DNA of 64,000 nt from Zygnema cylindricum (GCA_037447655.1 JBBHKE010001949.1:1-64000); one strand, 5' to 3'; shown: positions 1 to 12,189, numbered from the stretch's first letter. Notes: a model not told the origin generated them from the sequence alone. Program-made: numbers and translations.

Positions 1-1093
1 TTTTTTTCTCTTTCTTTTATGTGTTTTCCTTTAGTTGTTTGTTTGTTTTGTTTTGTTTTTTCCCATTTTAATGTTTATGGTTTTTAACAGTTTCATGCCT
101 ATTAATTCCTTTGTATAGTTTTTCTTTGCTTTTTTTTTTCTTAGTAGTGGTTTTTTTATTCCAATTTGAAGTCTATTTTTTTTTATTTTTTGTTTTAGTA
201 TTTCTTTTATTCCATTTGGATATATATATTAAGCACGCAAACCGGGAAAAGAAGGCGTATTCTTTGTTTTTTGCCTGATGTTTTTTTATGTTTTGTTTTG
301 ACGTTTTTTTCATCCGTTTAAACGTTTTTTTTTGTTTTAACGCTTTTTATTCCATATTTTGGCCTTGAATTTTTTGCCATTGTTTTCCTTTGTGAAGGTT
401 TTTTCATTTATTTTATTTTTTATTTTTAAGAATTCTGATTCTAATAGCATTTTGTATTTTGACATCTTTGGTTACTTTTTTGTCCTTTTTATTTTAAAAA
501 ACATATATTCTACAAACTTTTCTTGATGAGATGCCTTTCCCAATAACCTTTATTTTGCGATCGACTGGTTTTTGAGTTCATCGAGGGAGATGGAAAAGGG
601 GGGGGGAGGGAGAGAGGGAGGGAGGGAACGAGGGAGGGAGGGAGGGAGGGAAGGAGACCGAGAGAGAAAGAGAGGAAGGGAGAGAATATTGACTTGGATT
701 ATAAATAATTTGGATCAAACTCATGGTTACGGATGGTGTAGCTTTCAAAATTCTACTTGAATTAACCTTTTCTTACTTTTTTTATTTTATTTTTTTATTT
801 TTTACATTCTCTGGTTTATTTTTCTCTCTTCTGTCATAATTTATTAAAAAGACCAACAAAATGTAGTTTATTTTGACTCAAAATTTTTAATTATTGATAT
901 TTTAAGGAAACAATTGTGACCATGTGACAATTGTCCTATGGAGATTTAAAAAATTTGGAACTGATAAAAAATGCTCAAATATTTGAATTTCTAAATTATG
1001 GAATTATGTTAAAAATATGGAAATATGAAAAATTGTGAAAGATAATTTTTATTTAATTTAATTTTAATTTTACTTCAATATTTTGAAGTGCAG
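1..1093. other. T-rich non-coding DNA, probably intron of the gene ending at 3537
   Basis: I see no exon here that I can support. The stretch is very rich in T runs and has no conserved reading frame. A purine microsatellite of AGGG/GAGA units lies at about 596-690. A splice acceptor ending in CAG at 1091-1093 leads directly into the first recognisable exon, so most of this stretch is probably an upstream intron, with the earlier exons outside the window. Confidence 0.5.
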
Positions 1094-2875
1094 GACCTCT
1101 GTGCCCTAATCTGCAGTTTTGGAAACTGTGACGAGACGTCCGACGAACAGAAAAGACAAATTTTAACGAGTGTTTTGCAACTTACTTTCTACTGGTTTGA
1201 AGATTCTCTACTCTCCCCCTCCCTCGCCCTTGCCCTCTCCGTCTCCTTCTCGCTCTCCCTCTCCCTCTCCCTCTCCCTCCTCTCCTCCTCCCTCTCTCCC
1301 TCTCTCCCTCTCTCCCTCTCTCCCTCTCTCCCTTTCTCCCTCTCCCTCTCTCTCTTTCCCTCTCCCTGTCTGGTGTGGCCGATGGGGCGGAGCTAGTGTA
1401 AAGACATGCACACTGAATACATCTCTCTCCCCCTCTGTCCTCATCTTATCTCTCTCTCCCCCCTCTGTCCTTCTCATCTTGTCTCTTGTTTTGTCTCAAT
1501 CAGGCTTCAACTTTTCTTTTTTTTCTTGATTTCTCAACAATAAGGTTGTGAAATCTGAGATTCACTATTACATTTATCTTGCCTTGTCTTGTCTCCCTTC
1601 TCATCTCTTCTCGTCTCTTCTCGCCTCTTCTTGTCTCTTCTTGTCTCTTTCTCGTCTCTTCTCGTCTATTTTTGTCTCTTCCCGTTCTTGTCTCTTCTCG
1701 TTCTTGTCTCTTCTCGTCTCTTCTTCTCGTCTCTTCTCGTCTCTTCTTGTCTCTCCTCGTCTCCTCTCATCTCTCCTCTTCTCTTGGCGTCTCTTGGCGT
1801 CTTTTCTCGTCTCTTTTCGTCTCTTCTTGTCTCATCATCTTGTCAAGATTTGTGGATGTTACAGTAAACATTTGGTTGGAAAGTTTGAAGATCCTACATA
1901 CATGTTGTCTATTGTTTGACCTATCTTTTCTTATCTCTTGCCTTGTTGACCTATCTTGTCTGGTCTGTTATCTTGTCCTATCTTATCATATCTCTCTTAA
2001 TGTCTCTTTGACTTTGTATTGGTGAATTTTCCTCATCAATGTTAATTTAACAATTTGATGTTGAACTTTGAAATTTTCTTTGGTGCGATGTGTCTTGTCG
2101 TCTTGTCTTTTTCTTTTAAATTTTTCTGTTTGTTAATTTGACAACCTGTGGTGCTTGTCTTTTGCCCTATCGATTCGTATTATTTCTTGTGTCTTGTTTA
2201 ACTTCTTTTTGTCAATGTAAATTCAACAAATTGGTTCTGAAATTTGATTTTCCCGTGTTCAAGTCTCGATTGTCTTGTCCTCTCGTTATGACTTGTTTTT
2301 TGTCTTGTTTGACATTTTTAATGTTGATGTTAATTTAATAGTTTGGTTGTGAAATTTGATGTTTCCCAGGTACAATTTTATGCCATTAGCTCGAGGAACC
2401 GCGGCCGTCGGATACATAGTAATGATGGGACTTCTTTTGGGAGCTTCTTTGGAGATCTCATCTCCCATTCCGGAAGGACAACAAGTAATCTCCTCTTTCC
2501 TCTCTGTTTCTCCTTTTTTATCTTTTTCTTTTTTCCCTTTTTCTTCTTTCCTTGTTTATCGACGGAAATAGGAAAAATAGGAAAAGGAAATCTCCTTTTT
2601 TTGAAAATCCTCTTAGGTGTCCGAGGTCTGGCCTCATGCAGAGACTAGGACAGTTGACAGATAGTAACTTCTTGATGGACCGTTGGGTTTTTTGTATTTT
2701 TCTGCAAACAGTTGAAAGATAACGGTCTTTTACCCTTCAATCGTGACGTCTCGATTGAAAATCGGAAATATATGTGACGAGAAAAATAACTTTAATTGCC
2801 TGAAAAGTGTTCACTTCTAATAAGGATGAGCTGTGTAGTATTACAGTAGTCTGTGTGATACTGAAAGTAGTTCTT

Positions 2876-2920
<45 letters not shown>

Positions 2921-3537
2921 TATTTATAATATGTATGTATATGTTATATATTTTTTTCCAAGGGCTTGTTTCTACTTTTGGGCGAATCATTCTGACGATA
3001 TGTTGATACAATCACAATTTTATTTTCTGTTGGTTTTGACCGAACTGTTTTCTCCTTTTGAACTTTGGGTGTATGCCTAAATTAGTGTGGACCATTCTAT
3101 GTTTTACCCGCGCTCCTCTCTCCTCTTTTACCTCTCCTCTCTCCTCACTCCCCTCTCCCCTCTCCACTCCATAAGCCTCTCTTGGAACAGTAAAACTCAC
3201 ACTCACTGCCATTTTACTCAATCTCATGATACCCTTTTTTTTATTATTATTTTTATTTTTATTTTTTTGTTTCACTGTCATGTTACCCTTTTTTTTAGTT
3301 TTTTGTTGTTATTATTTTGTTTTTTAATTATTATTATTATTTTGTTTTTTTAAATGCTTTTTACAGGTGGACTGGGAGGCGATTCTTTGTCCTCGAGTGG
3401 AAAACTTTGTGACAAGTGTCGCTCCATGGATGGAGAAAACCCTAAAAAGGGAAACTTTTTGGAAATCTTTTGAAAGAATGCAAACCCTAATTCCGAACGT
3501 CGGAGACGCTATGGCTCTCCTTTCTATGAACGTTTAA
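1094..3537 (+). CDS. SRFR1/TTC13-like TPR protein, last three exons (partial gene)
   Basis: Three exons join in phase: 1094-1194, 2370-2484 and 3367-3537, ending in TAA. Acceptors end in CAG or ACAG; the donors are GTTTGA (weak) and GTAATC. The joined 128-residue C-terminus reads through a Trp codon split by the first intron (LTFYW then YNFMPLARGTAAVG), then a hydrophobic stretch (VGYIVMMGLLLGASLEI), then PEGQQVDWEAIL and a Trp-containing tail (APWMEKTL). From memory this resembles the non-TPR C-terminal region of the SRFR1 (plant) / TTC13 family, TPR proteins that in plants negatively regulate effector-triggered immunity. Upstream TPR exons must lie to the left of the window. The introns (about 1.2 and 0.9 kb) hold long microsatellites. 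The assignment is a recalled family resemblance; the exon structure is directly visible. Confidence 0.55.
1203..1850. repeat. Pyrimidine microsatellites in intron
   Basis: CCCTCT/TCTCTCC units dominate about 1203-1480, and a TCTCGTCTCT-type decamer repeat runs about 1570-1850. Both lie in the intron between the first two recognised exons. The long reading frames over these stretches are low-complexity Ser/Leu/Pro translations on one strand and Glu/Arg/Gly translations on the other, so they are not genes. Confidence 0.9.
2884..2917. repeat. (GT)n dinucleotide microsatellite
   Basis: A run of about 16 GT units, flanked by TATATA, lies in the intron between the second and third recognised exons. 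Confidence 0.95.
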
Positions 3538-3860
3538 AAACATCATTAGAAATATTTTTTTTACGAAATTGTATTTTTTTAAGGATAGAATCTCAGATTC
3601 CTATTCCCTAAAAGTCTTTTTATTCCTATTTTGATCCTATTTTGATCCTATATTAATCCTATTTTAATCCTGTTTTAATTAATGCTATTTTAATTTTGAA
3701 GAGTAACCATCAACATAAAATAGAAAAAAAAAGTGTATTATACCTTATAGAAATGAATAAATTAAACAAACAAATGCTATTAAAGGTTTGTTATTACAAA
3801 ACATAAATACAATAATTGAATAATAATTGCCTAAATAGACCAAGGAAAAGCTCTTAAGAA

Positions 3861-3893
<33 letters not shown>

Positions 3894-5044
3894 CATTTTA
3901 ACATTTTCTTTCTACCAGAGTTTTGTGTAGTATACCACAAAAATGTGATTATTGTACGAGATCTTAACTAAAAGTTTGAACAAAGTCCTATAGACCTTGG
4001 TACATATATTGTTTTGATTTTTAAATTTCTTAATATGCAAAATGTTGATTACTACAATAAGATGTGGATCTGATATAGTGAAATATGGTATCAATTGTAC
4101 AAATAGTGTATGGTGTATTGTACATTTAACAACAAGACTTCTATTTAAAAAGACATAGTAAACCATCATGATGCATGGGAACCAAAAAAAGAAAGTGAAG
4201 GTAAATCTAAAACCTAAAAACATCCAAAAACCGAAAAAGTAAATGCGGGGGGAAGCAGGATAAACGAAAAAACAAGGCGAAAAAAACTAACAAAAACAAG
4301 GCGAAAAAAAAAACAAACACAATAAATAAAAAAAAAAAAAACGAACAAAAAACAAGATGGAAAAAAACTAACAGACATACGAAGGGTAGTTAAAAATAAA
4401 ATAGAGACACTCCAAGAAGCGACAACGAACTAAAGCAAGGACACCACAATTAGTGTGGCTACAACAACACTACATATCACCGCAATAGTCAATCGAAGGA
4501 CGATAAAAGCTTGGAATTCCTCCTCTCCTCTCCCTCTCCTCTCCCTCTCCTCTCCCTCCCCTCCCCTCCCTGTAAAGCCATCAAAAATTTGGACCTTAGC
4601 CGGAGAGCTCTTGGACCCCCCGAACCGAGTCGACCCCCTTTTTTTTAATTATTGTTATTATTTATTTCGGTTTTTTATTTTTATTTATTTATGTATGCAT
4701 GTATGTATGTATTTATTTATTTATTTTATTTTATTTTATTTTATTTTATTTATTTTATTTATTTTAAAGTACGGAGAAACTCGTCCAAAGCAGCTCTCGT
4801 GAATAAAGGCATCCGTGACGTCGCATTCTCTGGGAAAGAGGGGGGGAGAGGGAAGAGAGGGGAGAGAGGAGGGGGGGGAGAAAAAGAGGGAGAGAAAGAG
4901 GGAGAGAGGGGGGAAAGGGGAGAGAAAGAGAGAGAGAAAGAGGAAGAGAGAGAGGAGAGATGAAAAGAGAGCGAGAAGGGAGGAGGGAGGAGGAAGAGAG
5001 AATGCGAGGGAGAGAGAGAGAAAGTTAGAGAGCGAAAAGGTAGG

Positions 5045-5076
<32 letters not shown>

Positions 5077-6240
5077 AGAGGGAGATGGAGAGAGAGAGAG
5101 AGGCAGAGAGAAAAAGCGAAGGATGGAGGGATAGAGAATGCCCGTAAATGTACTTTGTTGGTTCGGAATTGTACGGAAACATACAAATTAGAGGGATATA
5201 TGCAATATTTTATGTCATTTACGATATATTTTTACAAAATAGATTGCGTATTTTATTTTATTACGTAATAAAAATTTCGTACTTAATGTTCGCGTTATTT
5301 TCGGTAGTTAAGAGCTTTTTTTAAACGGGATTTGCATACGAAACGCACTTTATTTTTTTTGAAATGAAGTGTGACGTAGTCGTTTTGTACGGAAACAATA
5401 TTTGTTGTAAGAAACGCAAATTTTTAAGAACATAAAATAAAGTGAGAAACACTAATTAAGACATTTTCCAAAAATTCTAATTATCTAAAATTAGCTAAAA
5501 TTATCTGAATGTAATAACACTAACTTATGGTTTTTGGCCCAAAAAAGGCTATATATAAAAACAAAAATCTGAATTTAACCTTACACAAAAGTTTAAAAAA
5601 CTAGATGTTAAAACGTTCAAACTGACATTAAACGTCTTTTGCTTTTGGGAGTATCACCTTTATCCAAAAATGAAATCGATGCCTAGTAGCCAGAGGTAAT
5701 ATCGCGATATGTAAAATCGGTGCCCTATTTCCTGAACCGCGATACGGAATATGGAGTCGCGAAGCCTCAAAACGATGTTTTCACTAAAAAAAGCCAAAAA
5801 TATGTTCGAATTTTTTTATAAGATATCGTATCGGCAAGGACTCTTTCCGCTCGTATCGAATTTTAGTGGAATGATTGCAGTAAATCGGTAATCATCACAT
5901 CAGTACTCAAAACTACAGTAACAATTGTACGGCTGATGAGTTCCGTATGAGCCAATGGCATGTTCCCAATCTGGTGGTGCTTGGCAATTGACGCCAAAAG
6001 GTACATTATTAGTTTGTTTCTTTGTTTTTAGTGTCGGCAAGCATTCTTCGTACAGCTTTGGCATCTAGCAAGTGGCAACAACAAAAGACAAAAAAGGGCG
6101 AGACGAGCCGGCAAAGGGTTACAGATCTGTCTTAGCAGAATCTGATTGTAGTTTTAGATTCTACAAAAAAACAAAATAGTCCTTACTGCCAGCTTTTACT
6201 GACGGTCCATGCGGAGTTTTGTCATCTTTGTAACTAATAG
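3538..6240. other. Intergenic AT-rich DNA with microsatellites
   Basis: No gene is seen. The stretch holds a poly-A run (about 3868-3893), TTTTA/TATTT pentamers (about 4690-4765) and a 300-bp GAGAGG-type purine tract (about 4834-5137). AATAAA-like motifs near 3755 could serve as the poly(A) signal of the gene ending at 3537. From about 5150 onward the base composition changes, with TACGG and GTACG words becoming frequent; this continues to about 38 kb. Confidence 0.7.
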
Positions 6241-6249
6241 TCGTTTTTG

Positions 6250-6330
6250 CCAGCTGTAAAATGACGACAAAACTAGATAAAAGGTAGCATCCAAGCCGGT
6301 AGTAACTGTTGTGACGCCCCCTTATAAGAT
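6250..6330 (+). promoter_or_regulatory. Putative promoter of LysM-like gene 1
   Basis: Three blocks occur in the same order and similar spacing upstream of paralogues 1, 2, 3 and 5: CCAGCTG (6250), CGACAAAA (6264) and, in genes 1-3, GTGACG, followed by the TATA-like CTTATAAGA (about 6321). The start codon lies about 230 bp further on. The element is supported by comparison among paralogues, not by a known factor. Confidence 0.5.
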
Positions 6331-6556
6331 GGAAACTCCTGCACTGTTCTCATCCATCACTGTAGCATTTCCGTAATACTTCTTTTAGAAACATTTTTGT
6401 CGTCTTGTGCTTCTTTTAGAAACCACCTCTCTTTTCTCATTCCTTGTACTTTTTTTGCTACAGTAAAAACTAAAAAGCAAATTTAAAGAAGGCTCAAGAG
6501 ACAAAAAATCACTTTTTGTCTTTATTCCTCAGTTTCCGCCGACTTCTAGTACAGTT

Positions 6557-7132
6557 ATGGCCGGAATTTCGTACATTTTTGCCAGCTGGCGCAAGGTCGT
6601 GGTATTCGTATGTCTACTTTTCAGTTGCGGAAGCGTCTCAGGTGAGACAGTCTTGTCACGTCACATATTTGGACTACGACAATGTAGCTGTACAAACATG
6701 TAGCGGCGATAAAGACAAAATAAGAAAACAATAATAGAAACTTTAAAAATTACAGTACAGTACTATTTTCGCATCAATCTGAAGGTTCACATATTTGTCG
6801 TGTTGCACCGAAATACATCGTAACCATTGGCTAACGGAATCTGTTCACGTTTCGTACGGTTCCAATTTTTTCCGTGCGATTTATGTTTTTTTTGTACGAC
6901 TTGGTGCCGCGTGACAGGTGGACGAGCGGGAATCACGGCCACACGTGCGTGTCTGGGTAAAATATACGTACTGAAAAAAAACGACAACTGCGTCACTTTG
7001 GCGAAAATGTATTCCGGGAAAGTCAGTTTCGAATATTGCAACTCTACTCCGTGCACACCCAGCGCTCTTGCTCTCATCCGTAAAACCAAAAAAGGACAAG
7101 TGTGCGTCATGAACGCCAAGAAAGTATGCTGA
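6557..7132 (+). CDS. Small secreted LysM-like peptide, gene 1
   Basis: Two exons, 6557-6641 and 6918-7132, with a 276-bp GT-AG intron in phase 1, encode 99 residues. Exon 1 encodes a signal peptide (hydrophobic VVVFVCLLF, ending near CGSVSG). Exon 2 encodes the mature domain with six Cys at residues 40, 53, 69, 74, 91 and 99. The segment IYVLKKNDNCVTLAKMY followed by KKGQVCV fits the start and end of a LysM domain (YxVxxGDTCxxIA ... GQxVCI), the fold that binds chitin-type N-acetylglucosamine oligomers. The domain call is inferred from that pattern. Exon 2 is almost identical to gene 2 (one base and one residue, K49 for T) while exon 1 is clearly diverged, which suggests conversion of exon 2. 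Confidence 0.75.
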
Positions 7133-7860
7133 TTGGCCCTCCGAGGAACGAAAATCTACGTATAAAGAAACGAAAGATAAAGGAAAATTAGGAGAAAACA
7201 TGAATAATTATTTATTTTTGGAGTTTTAGTTGATGGGTTTATCCCTTTCTTTTATTTAATTTTTTCTTTTGTGATAAGGAATCAGAACAGAAAATTGCCA
7301 AAAAATGAACATGTTGATAGGATTTAAGAGTAAAAATTTATTCAGTAAGTGATGCTTTTTTATTATTATTATCGTTACTGTTAAAAAATAAATATGATTT
7401 TTTATTTTTTCCCAAGTGTTAGGGACTCCTGTCTATGTTGCAATTTTGCTGTTCCATATTGTCACTTTTTATGAAAATTGCATGCAAATTTATAAAATGG
7501 TAATTAATAAATTGGACACTAAAAAGAATTAATAAGTTGGGAATTCATGAAGTTGTAAGCTGAATTTGATAATTTCTAGAGGAGAAAGTGTAGGAACGAG
7601 ACAAAATGGCTGAAAATTTCAATTAAATCGTGCAAACATCATGTTATTATTTCCACTTTATTATTATAAGATACCATAAATGTTTTTAAAAGATTATCTT
7701 GGTATGCGTGATTGGTAATTGTAGGTCAGCCTTACATTTTAAAGGTTAACAAACAAGCACAAATTGGAAGGTGGGAATAAAGGGAAAAAATGACCGACAA
7801 ATTGTATGATTTTGAAATGTACAATGATTGGGCATCAAAATTTGTTGTCACATTAATAAA
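7133..7860. other. AT-rich intergenic DNA
   Basis: No gene, structured repeat or conserved frame is visible downstream of LysM-like gene 1. Confidence 0.6.
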
Positions 7861-7865
7861 AATAT

Positions 7866-8490
7866 TCAGCAATAGATTTTAGAACATCGACATTGGACAT
7901 TGGAGAATGAGCATTGGCCATCGGACGGTAGACATTGGGCATGAAATTGAGATTAAACATTGCATGCTGGAAAGTTGTCTAACAAACCTTAGGACACTAC
8001 ATAGAGAACACTAGAAAATGGAATAATAGTTGACATCAAGAATTGAATATTGGACACCAGATATTTTCAGGCATACTTTAGAACAAAAGATAGTAAACAC
8101 TACAAAATGGACGTAGGCGATTGAGTGTTAGAATTTGCCATTACACATTGAACATTTAATATTCAACATTGGACACTAGAATTGGCCAACAATGGACCTT
8201 GGGCATACAACATAGGACAATGCTTAATGAACATCGACAATTGAACATTCGATATTGGACATTGAACATTCAACATCAAGCATTGGCCATTTTAGACATC
8301 GAAACCTAAATATTAGACAATAAAAAAATTCCAATGGACCTTAGAGAAAATTCAATGGAACCTACGATTGGCAATTGAACACTAGACATGAAACCTTGGA
8401 TACTTGACATAAGAAATCAACCAATGGGCCTTACACATGGACCATAACAGTTCAACATTGGACATTTAACCAGGGAATTTAGAGATGTGA
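7866..8490. repeat. Degenerate short-period ACATTGGACATT repeat
   Basis: Words such as TTGGACATTG, GAACATT and GGCATTGG recur at irregular 10-14-bp spacing across the block. The same vocabulary appears at about 11520-11750 and, on the opposite strand, at about 17090-17840. It looks like an old decayed minisatellite. Confidence 0.6.
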
Positions 8491-9599
8491 ACATGGCTCC
8501 AGACATTCTTAACTTTGTAAATTGATGGCATATGTGGTCGTGGTGTTGAGAAGCACTCAACTTGGTCCATTAGAGCATTTTTTTTCCATTCCGCCGTTGT
8601 CGGCCTTTGATGGTCTTATCGTCGCTTTTTTGGCAATAAAATATATTCTTTATGTTAGGACCCATCCGCAATTGTCCATAAGATCCTTCTCCACAAAGTA
8701 CCCTTCACCATTATGTCACCCTTCCATGAGGGCCCAAAAGGAAAGATAAGTGGTCCTTTCAAGGCCTTTTCCAATGATTGGGCAGCTTATGGCCGTGAGA
8801 TTCGACCAGATTTTGATCTGGACGGTTGAATTTTTTTCCCAATCATTGAAAACGACCTTGAAATGACTATTTTTTGGCCCTTGGTGGACTGAACCCTTAA
8901 TCTTTTGACCCATTGGGCCAAATAGTGGCTCATCTCAACCGTCGATTCGCAAAGTGAAACGATCTCGTAAATAAACTCCCGAAAGCTCAGTGATTGGGAT
9001 AGTTGTGGGACCTATTATTTTCTTACACGTATTTAACGGGCAAACCTAAAAAAAGATGAAAAACGAAACCTGCCCCTGAAAAATGTTAAGGAATATTTAC
9101 AGCCGTCAACAAAAGGACGTTGAATCGCCTATTTGGAATTTTTTATTTTTTTTATTCCATAAATAAACCGAGGTGGTGCGTAAAAGAGCCGAATATTAAA
9201 GTTTTCAGATACTTTTGTTCTGCCCGTACTTTTTTTACATTTTGTTTGTGTTCCCTTGTGGATAAAATAGGACACGCGTCATCCGATTGGCGCACAAAGT
9301 GGTTATCGTGCCACATCAACGGTTGAAAAGAGTCACTTTGGGGTAGAGGTCACAAAAGTCAAAATTTTACATAACCGAAACCGGCTGTTTTTTTTTTCAA
9401 AATCTGAGTAACTGACTCACGACCGGGTTATGTCACGCTCCAAAATTGTTAACCGTTAATCGACCGGCGTTTACGAAAATAAAAGTTAACCAAAACTCGA
9501 TTTCTCGCGACTAACCGTGCCCGCCCGTAACCGAAAAAATACAAAATTAACTAATGTACGACGTATGAATAAGCCAAAAATTGCGATTTGTCGCTTTCC

Positions 9600-9692
9600 C
9601 TTAGATTTGCGAAATGAATAGTGTTTACTAACGTGTCACATTTGCGACGCTTTGTCACGTTCCCTAAGATTTGTGAAATGAATGGTGTTACT
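9600..9692. repeat. Subterminal tandem units of the hAT element
   Basis: Units built from TTTGCGAC, GCTTTGTCACGTTCCC, TAAGATTTGCGAAATGAA and TAGTGTTAC repeat here, and again just after the nested MITE (about 10810-10890). Subterminal repeats of this sort are typical transposase-binding arrays in hAT elements. Related units flank the MITE inside the hAT at 35026. Confidence 0.6.
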
Positions 9693-9693
9693 A

Positions 9694-10807
9694 CACCGCC
9701 AATTGCTATTAGCGTAGAAGTTTCATTAGCTTATATGAATAATTACCGTGGTTTACGCTAATTGGGAAATTGAAAATTTTGAAAAAAAACATACATTCTA
9801 ATTGTATAATAATTATAATTTGGGTCTTTGAAAAAAGTAAATGTCGGTCGCAAACATGCTTACACTACACAGTCGATCGTATTTAGCGTGTTGAACACTA
9901 ATTCAGCGCCCCTAAATTTTGAGGGTTTTACCTAAAATATGGTAAACGATACTAATATTTCTTGTACGCTAATTGTTAGAAGAACAATTAGTGTACACCA
10001 TTTTAATTTATGTATTATTTTATAAGTGTGGCGTACGGAACGTGTCGGTGTGTATAAAAATGTACTTTTTTATTATTCAAGTATGGATATTTTAATAAAA
10101 TATTTGCTATCACACGAAAAACTGCCCTGTTAGTGTACATTTATTTGTCGCGTAATGCCTACACCCTAAATTACCGAAATTAGAGTTAGGAATTAATTAG
10201 AGTGAAAGTATGCGACGGTGTACGAATTGTCAGAATTTGTACTTTTACCTATATTACTGTGAATATCCTCTCGACAAATCAGTTGTACCCATATTGGCGT
10301 TCGTTGAAAAATTAGTGTATAACTTTTTTTTCGGAATTTTTCAAAGTCAAAATTAGTGTACATGACACTAAATTATTCTACACCCTGATAATTTCTACAT
10401 GCTAAATACGATCGATGGTGTAGTATAAGGTATTTGTACAAAATCTGACAAATCGTACACAAATCGTACGTTCATACAGTTGAAACGTGGTTGTTGGACG
10501 GATATGTGCGAACGTGATATTTGACAGCCCGATTTGATCCCATTTTTAGACCGCACATTCTCATGCGTTCGCGGCTACTAAACATAATGAATTGTACTTT
10601 TTTATTTAAAACGTACGTTTTTGTACAGACTGACTCTGACCGTACGCCATACTATTTAAAAGATGACATACTTTCATTTTGTACGGTACGTGGAAAATAT
10701 AACCCTAAATGGCGTACAAAAAAAAATAGAATAAGCTACGCTATTGGAGAATAAAAAAAAAAACGGGACGGAATTAGCGTACACTACGCTAATAGCGATT
10801 GGCAGTG
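9694..10807. mobile_element. TA-flanked MITE (family CACCGYCAATYG), outer copy
   Basis: Terminal inverted repeats CACCGCCAATTGCTATTAGC and its complement (GCTAATAGCGATTGGCAGTG) are bordered by TA on both sides. Most of the body is the same as the 560-bp element at 22201-22760. The extra length comes from a second MITE nested inside it. No coding capacity is seen. A TA duplication is typical of Tc1/mariner-type transposition, but the ends do not match any named family I recall. Confidence 0.8.
9868..10420. mobile_element. TA-flanked MITE nested inside the previous MITE
   Basis: The ends are CACAGTCGATCGTATTTAGC and the complement of CACCATCGATCGTATTTAGC, with TA at both borders (9866-9867 and 10421-10422). 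The related element at 22201 runs straight across this site (TTACACTAATATAGG), giving an empty-site comparison. It is non-coding. Confidence 0.8.
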
Positions 10808-11380
10808 TACCGTGTCAGATTTGCGACGCTTTGTCACGTTCCCTAAGGTTTGCGAAATGAATAGTGTTACTACCGTGTCAGATTTGCGACGCTAATCATG
10901 ATGTCACGTACTTCCACGATACCAAAGAGTACAAAGTACAATAATGTTGGATTGTATGGACAGTACAAATTTTTCATTTTTTTTGGTTTTTTGGTTGACC
11001 GACCGTAACCGACCGTTTTCCTTTTTCTGGTGAATCAACCGACCGCAACCGCCCGGCCCTCAAAATTTGGCAACCGAATCCGTTCCGAATCTGGCGCGGG
11101 CGGTCGGTTAACGGTCGATCACGGTTTCGGTTGACCGTTTGCGACCTCTGCTTTGGGGGCCAATGGGCCGAAGCCCGTATCGTACAGTATCGGCTACAGG
11201 CTCGATAAATATCTAAATCCAAGAGTCTGACGTCATGTGTGCAGTTCACTATAAAAATAGCGTGTACTTTCCCTCGTGCGAATATGTTTAAAAGCGTGTG
11301 ACACGTGCGAATGATTTTATATTCGTTGTTTTAAGTGTTGCTTTTACAAAAATCGACTCTCGAGTCGGTTTCAAAGAGTA

Positions 11381-11519
11381 CACCGTGTATCGTTATTAGT
11401 GGTAAAAAAAAATTCGTCTCTTAAAACATCTTTTCTCCGTACACACTTGTCGGATTGTGGATCTAATGGTTGCGATTGAAAGGTAAGGTTCTCAGCTTCC
11501 GATTGGCGATCTCAAATTG
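11381..11519. mobile_element. MITE truncated by the duplication junction
   Basis: The left end CACCGTGTATCGTTATTAGT matches the complete MITE at 13194, but the sequence stops at the segmental-duplication junction, so the right half is missing. The duplication breakpoint therefore fell inside this MITE. Confidence 0.75.
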
Positions 11520-12189
11520 AGCATTGGCCATTTTAGACATCGAAACCTAAATATTAAACATTAAAAGTTTTCCAATGGACCTTGGAGAAAATTCAATGGA
11601 ACCTACGATTGGCAATTGAACATTGGACATGAAACCTTGGATACTAGACATAAGAAATCAACCAATGAGCCTTACACATGGACAATAACAGTTCAACATT
11701 GGACATTTAACCAGGGAATTTAGAGATGTGAACATGGCTCCATACATTCTTAACTTTGTAAATTGATGGCGTAAGGGGTGGTGGTGTTGAGAAGCGGTCA
11801 ACTTGGTCCATTAGAGCAATTTTTTTTTCCCATTCCGCCGTTGTCCGCCTTTGATGTTCTTATCATTGCTTTTTTGGCAAAAAATATATTTTTTATGTTA
11901 GGACCCATCCGCAATTGTCCATATGATCCTTCTCCACAAAGTACCCTTCGCCATTATGTCACCTCTCCATGAGGGCCCAAAAGGAGAGATAAGTGGTCCT
12001 TTCAAGGCCTTTTCCAATGATTGGGCAGCTTATGGCCGTGAGATTTGACCAGATTTTGATCTGGACGGTTGAATTTTTTTCCTAATCATCGAAAACAACC
12101 TTGAAATGACATTTTTTTGCCCCCTAGTGGACGGGACCCTTAAGCTTTTGACCCATTGGGCCAAATAGTGGCTCATCTCAACCGTCGAC

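Larger units (their letters stand above)
9344..11150. mobile_element. Non-autonomous hAT transposon (1.8 kb) with 8-bp TSD
   Basis: The ends are TAGAGGTCACAAA on the left and, read inward on the other strand, CAGAGGTCGCAAACGGTCAA on the right. They are flanked by a perfect 8-bp duplication, CTTTGGGG (9336-9343 and 11151-11158). The homologous site in segmental copy B (12981-12988) has a single CTTTGGGG and no insert. An 8-bp duplication with CAGAGG-type ends is the signature of the hAT superfamily. The right 340 bp matches, inverted, the start of the transposase-bearing hAT at 35026, so this is a deletion derivative of that family. It carries its own nested MITEs and no transposase. Confidence 0.9.
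8279..11519. repeat. Tandem segmental duplication, copy A
   Basis: Bases from 8279 onward (GCATTGGCCATTTTAGACAT) match 11520 onward base for base with few changes. The two copies lie head to tail, meeting at 11519/11520. Copy A contains a 1.8-kb hAT insertion (9344-11150) missing from copy B. Where copy B has a 450-bp kinase-containing segment, copy A has about 50 unrelated bases (about 8945-8993). Copy A ends inside a MITE that is complete in copy B. Confidence 0.85.

Noticed and set aside
1088-1867. Long Ser/Leu/Pro-rich reading frames
   Set aside because: They are translations of CT-rich microsatellites; only 1094-1194 is a supported exon.
4652-5182. Overlapping Glu/Arg/Gly-rich and Ser/Leu-rich frames
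   Set aside because: They are produced by a GAGAGG purine tract with no composition typical of a protein.
6881-7201. Reading frames antisense to the LysM-like exon 2 (also in genes 2 and 3)
   Set aside because: They are conserved only because the coding strand is conserved, and they have no domain.
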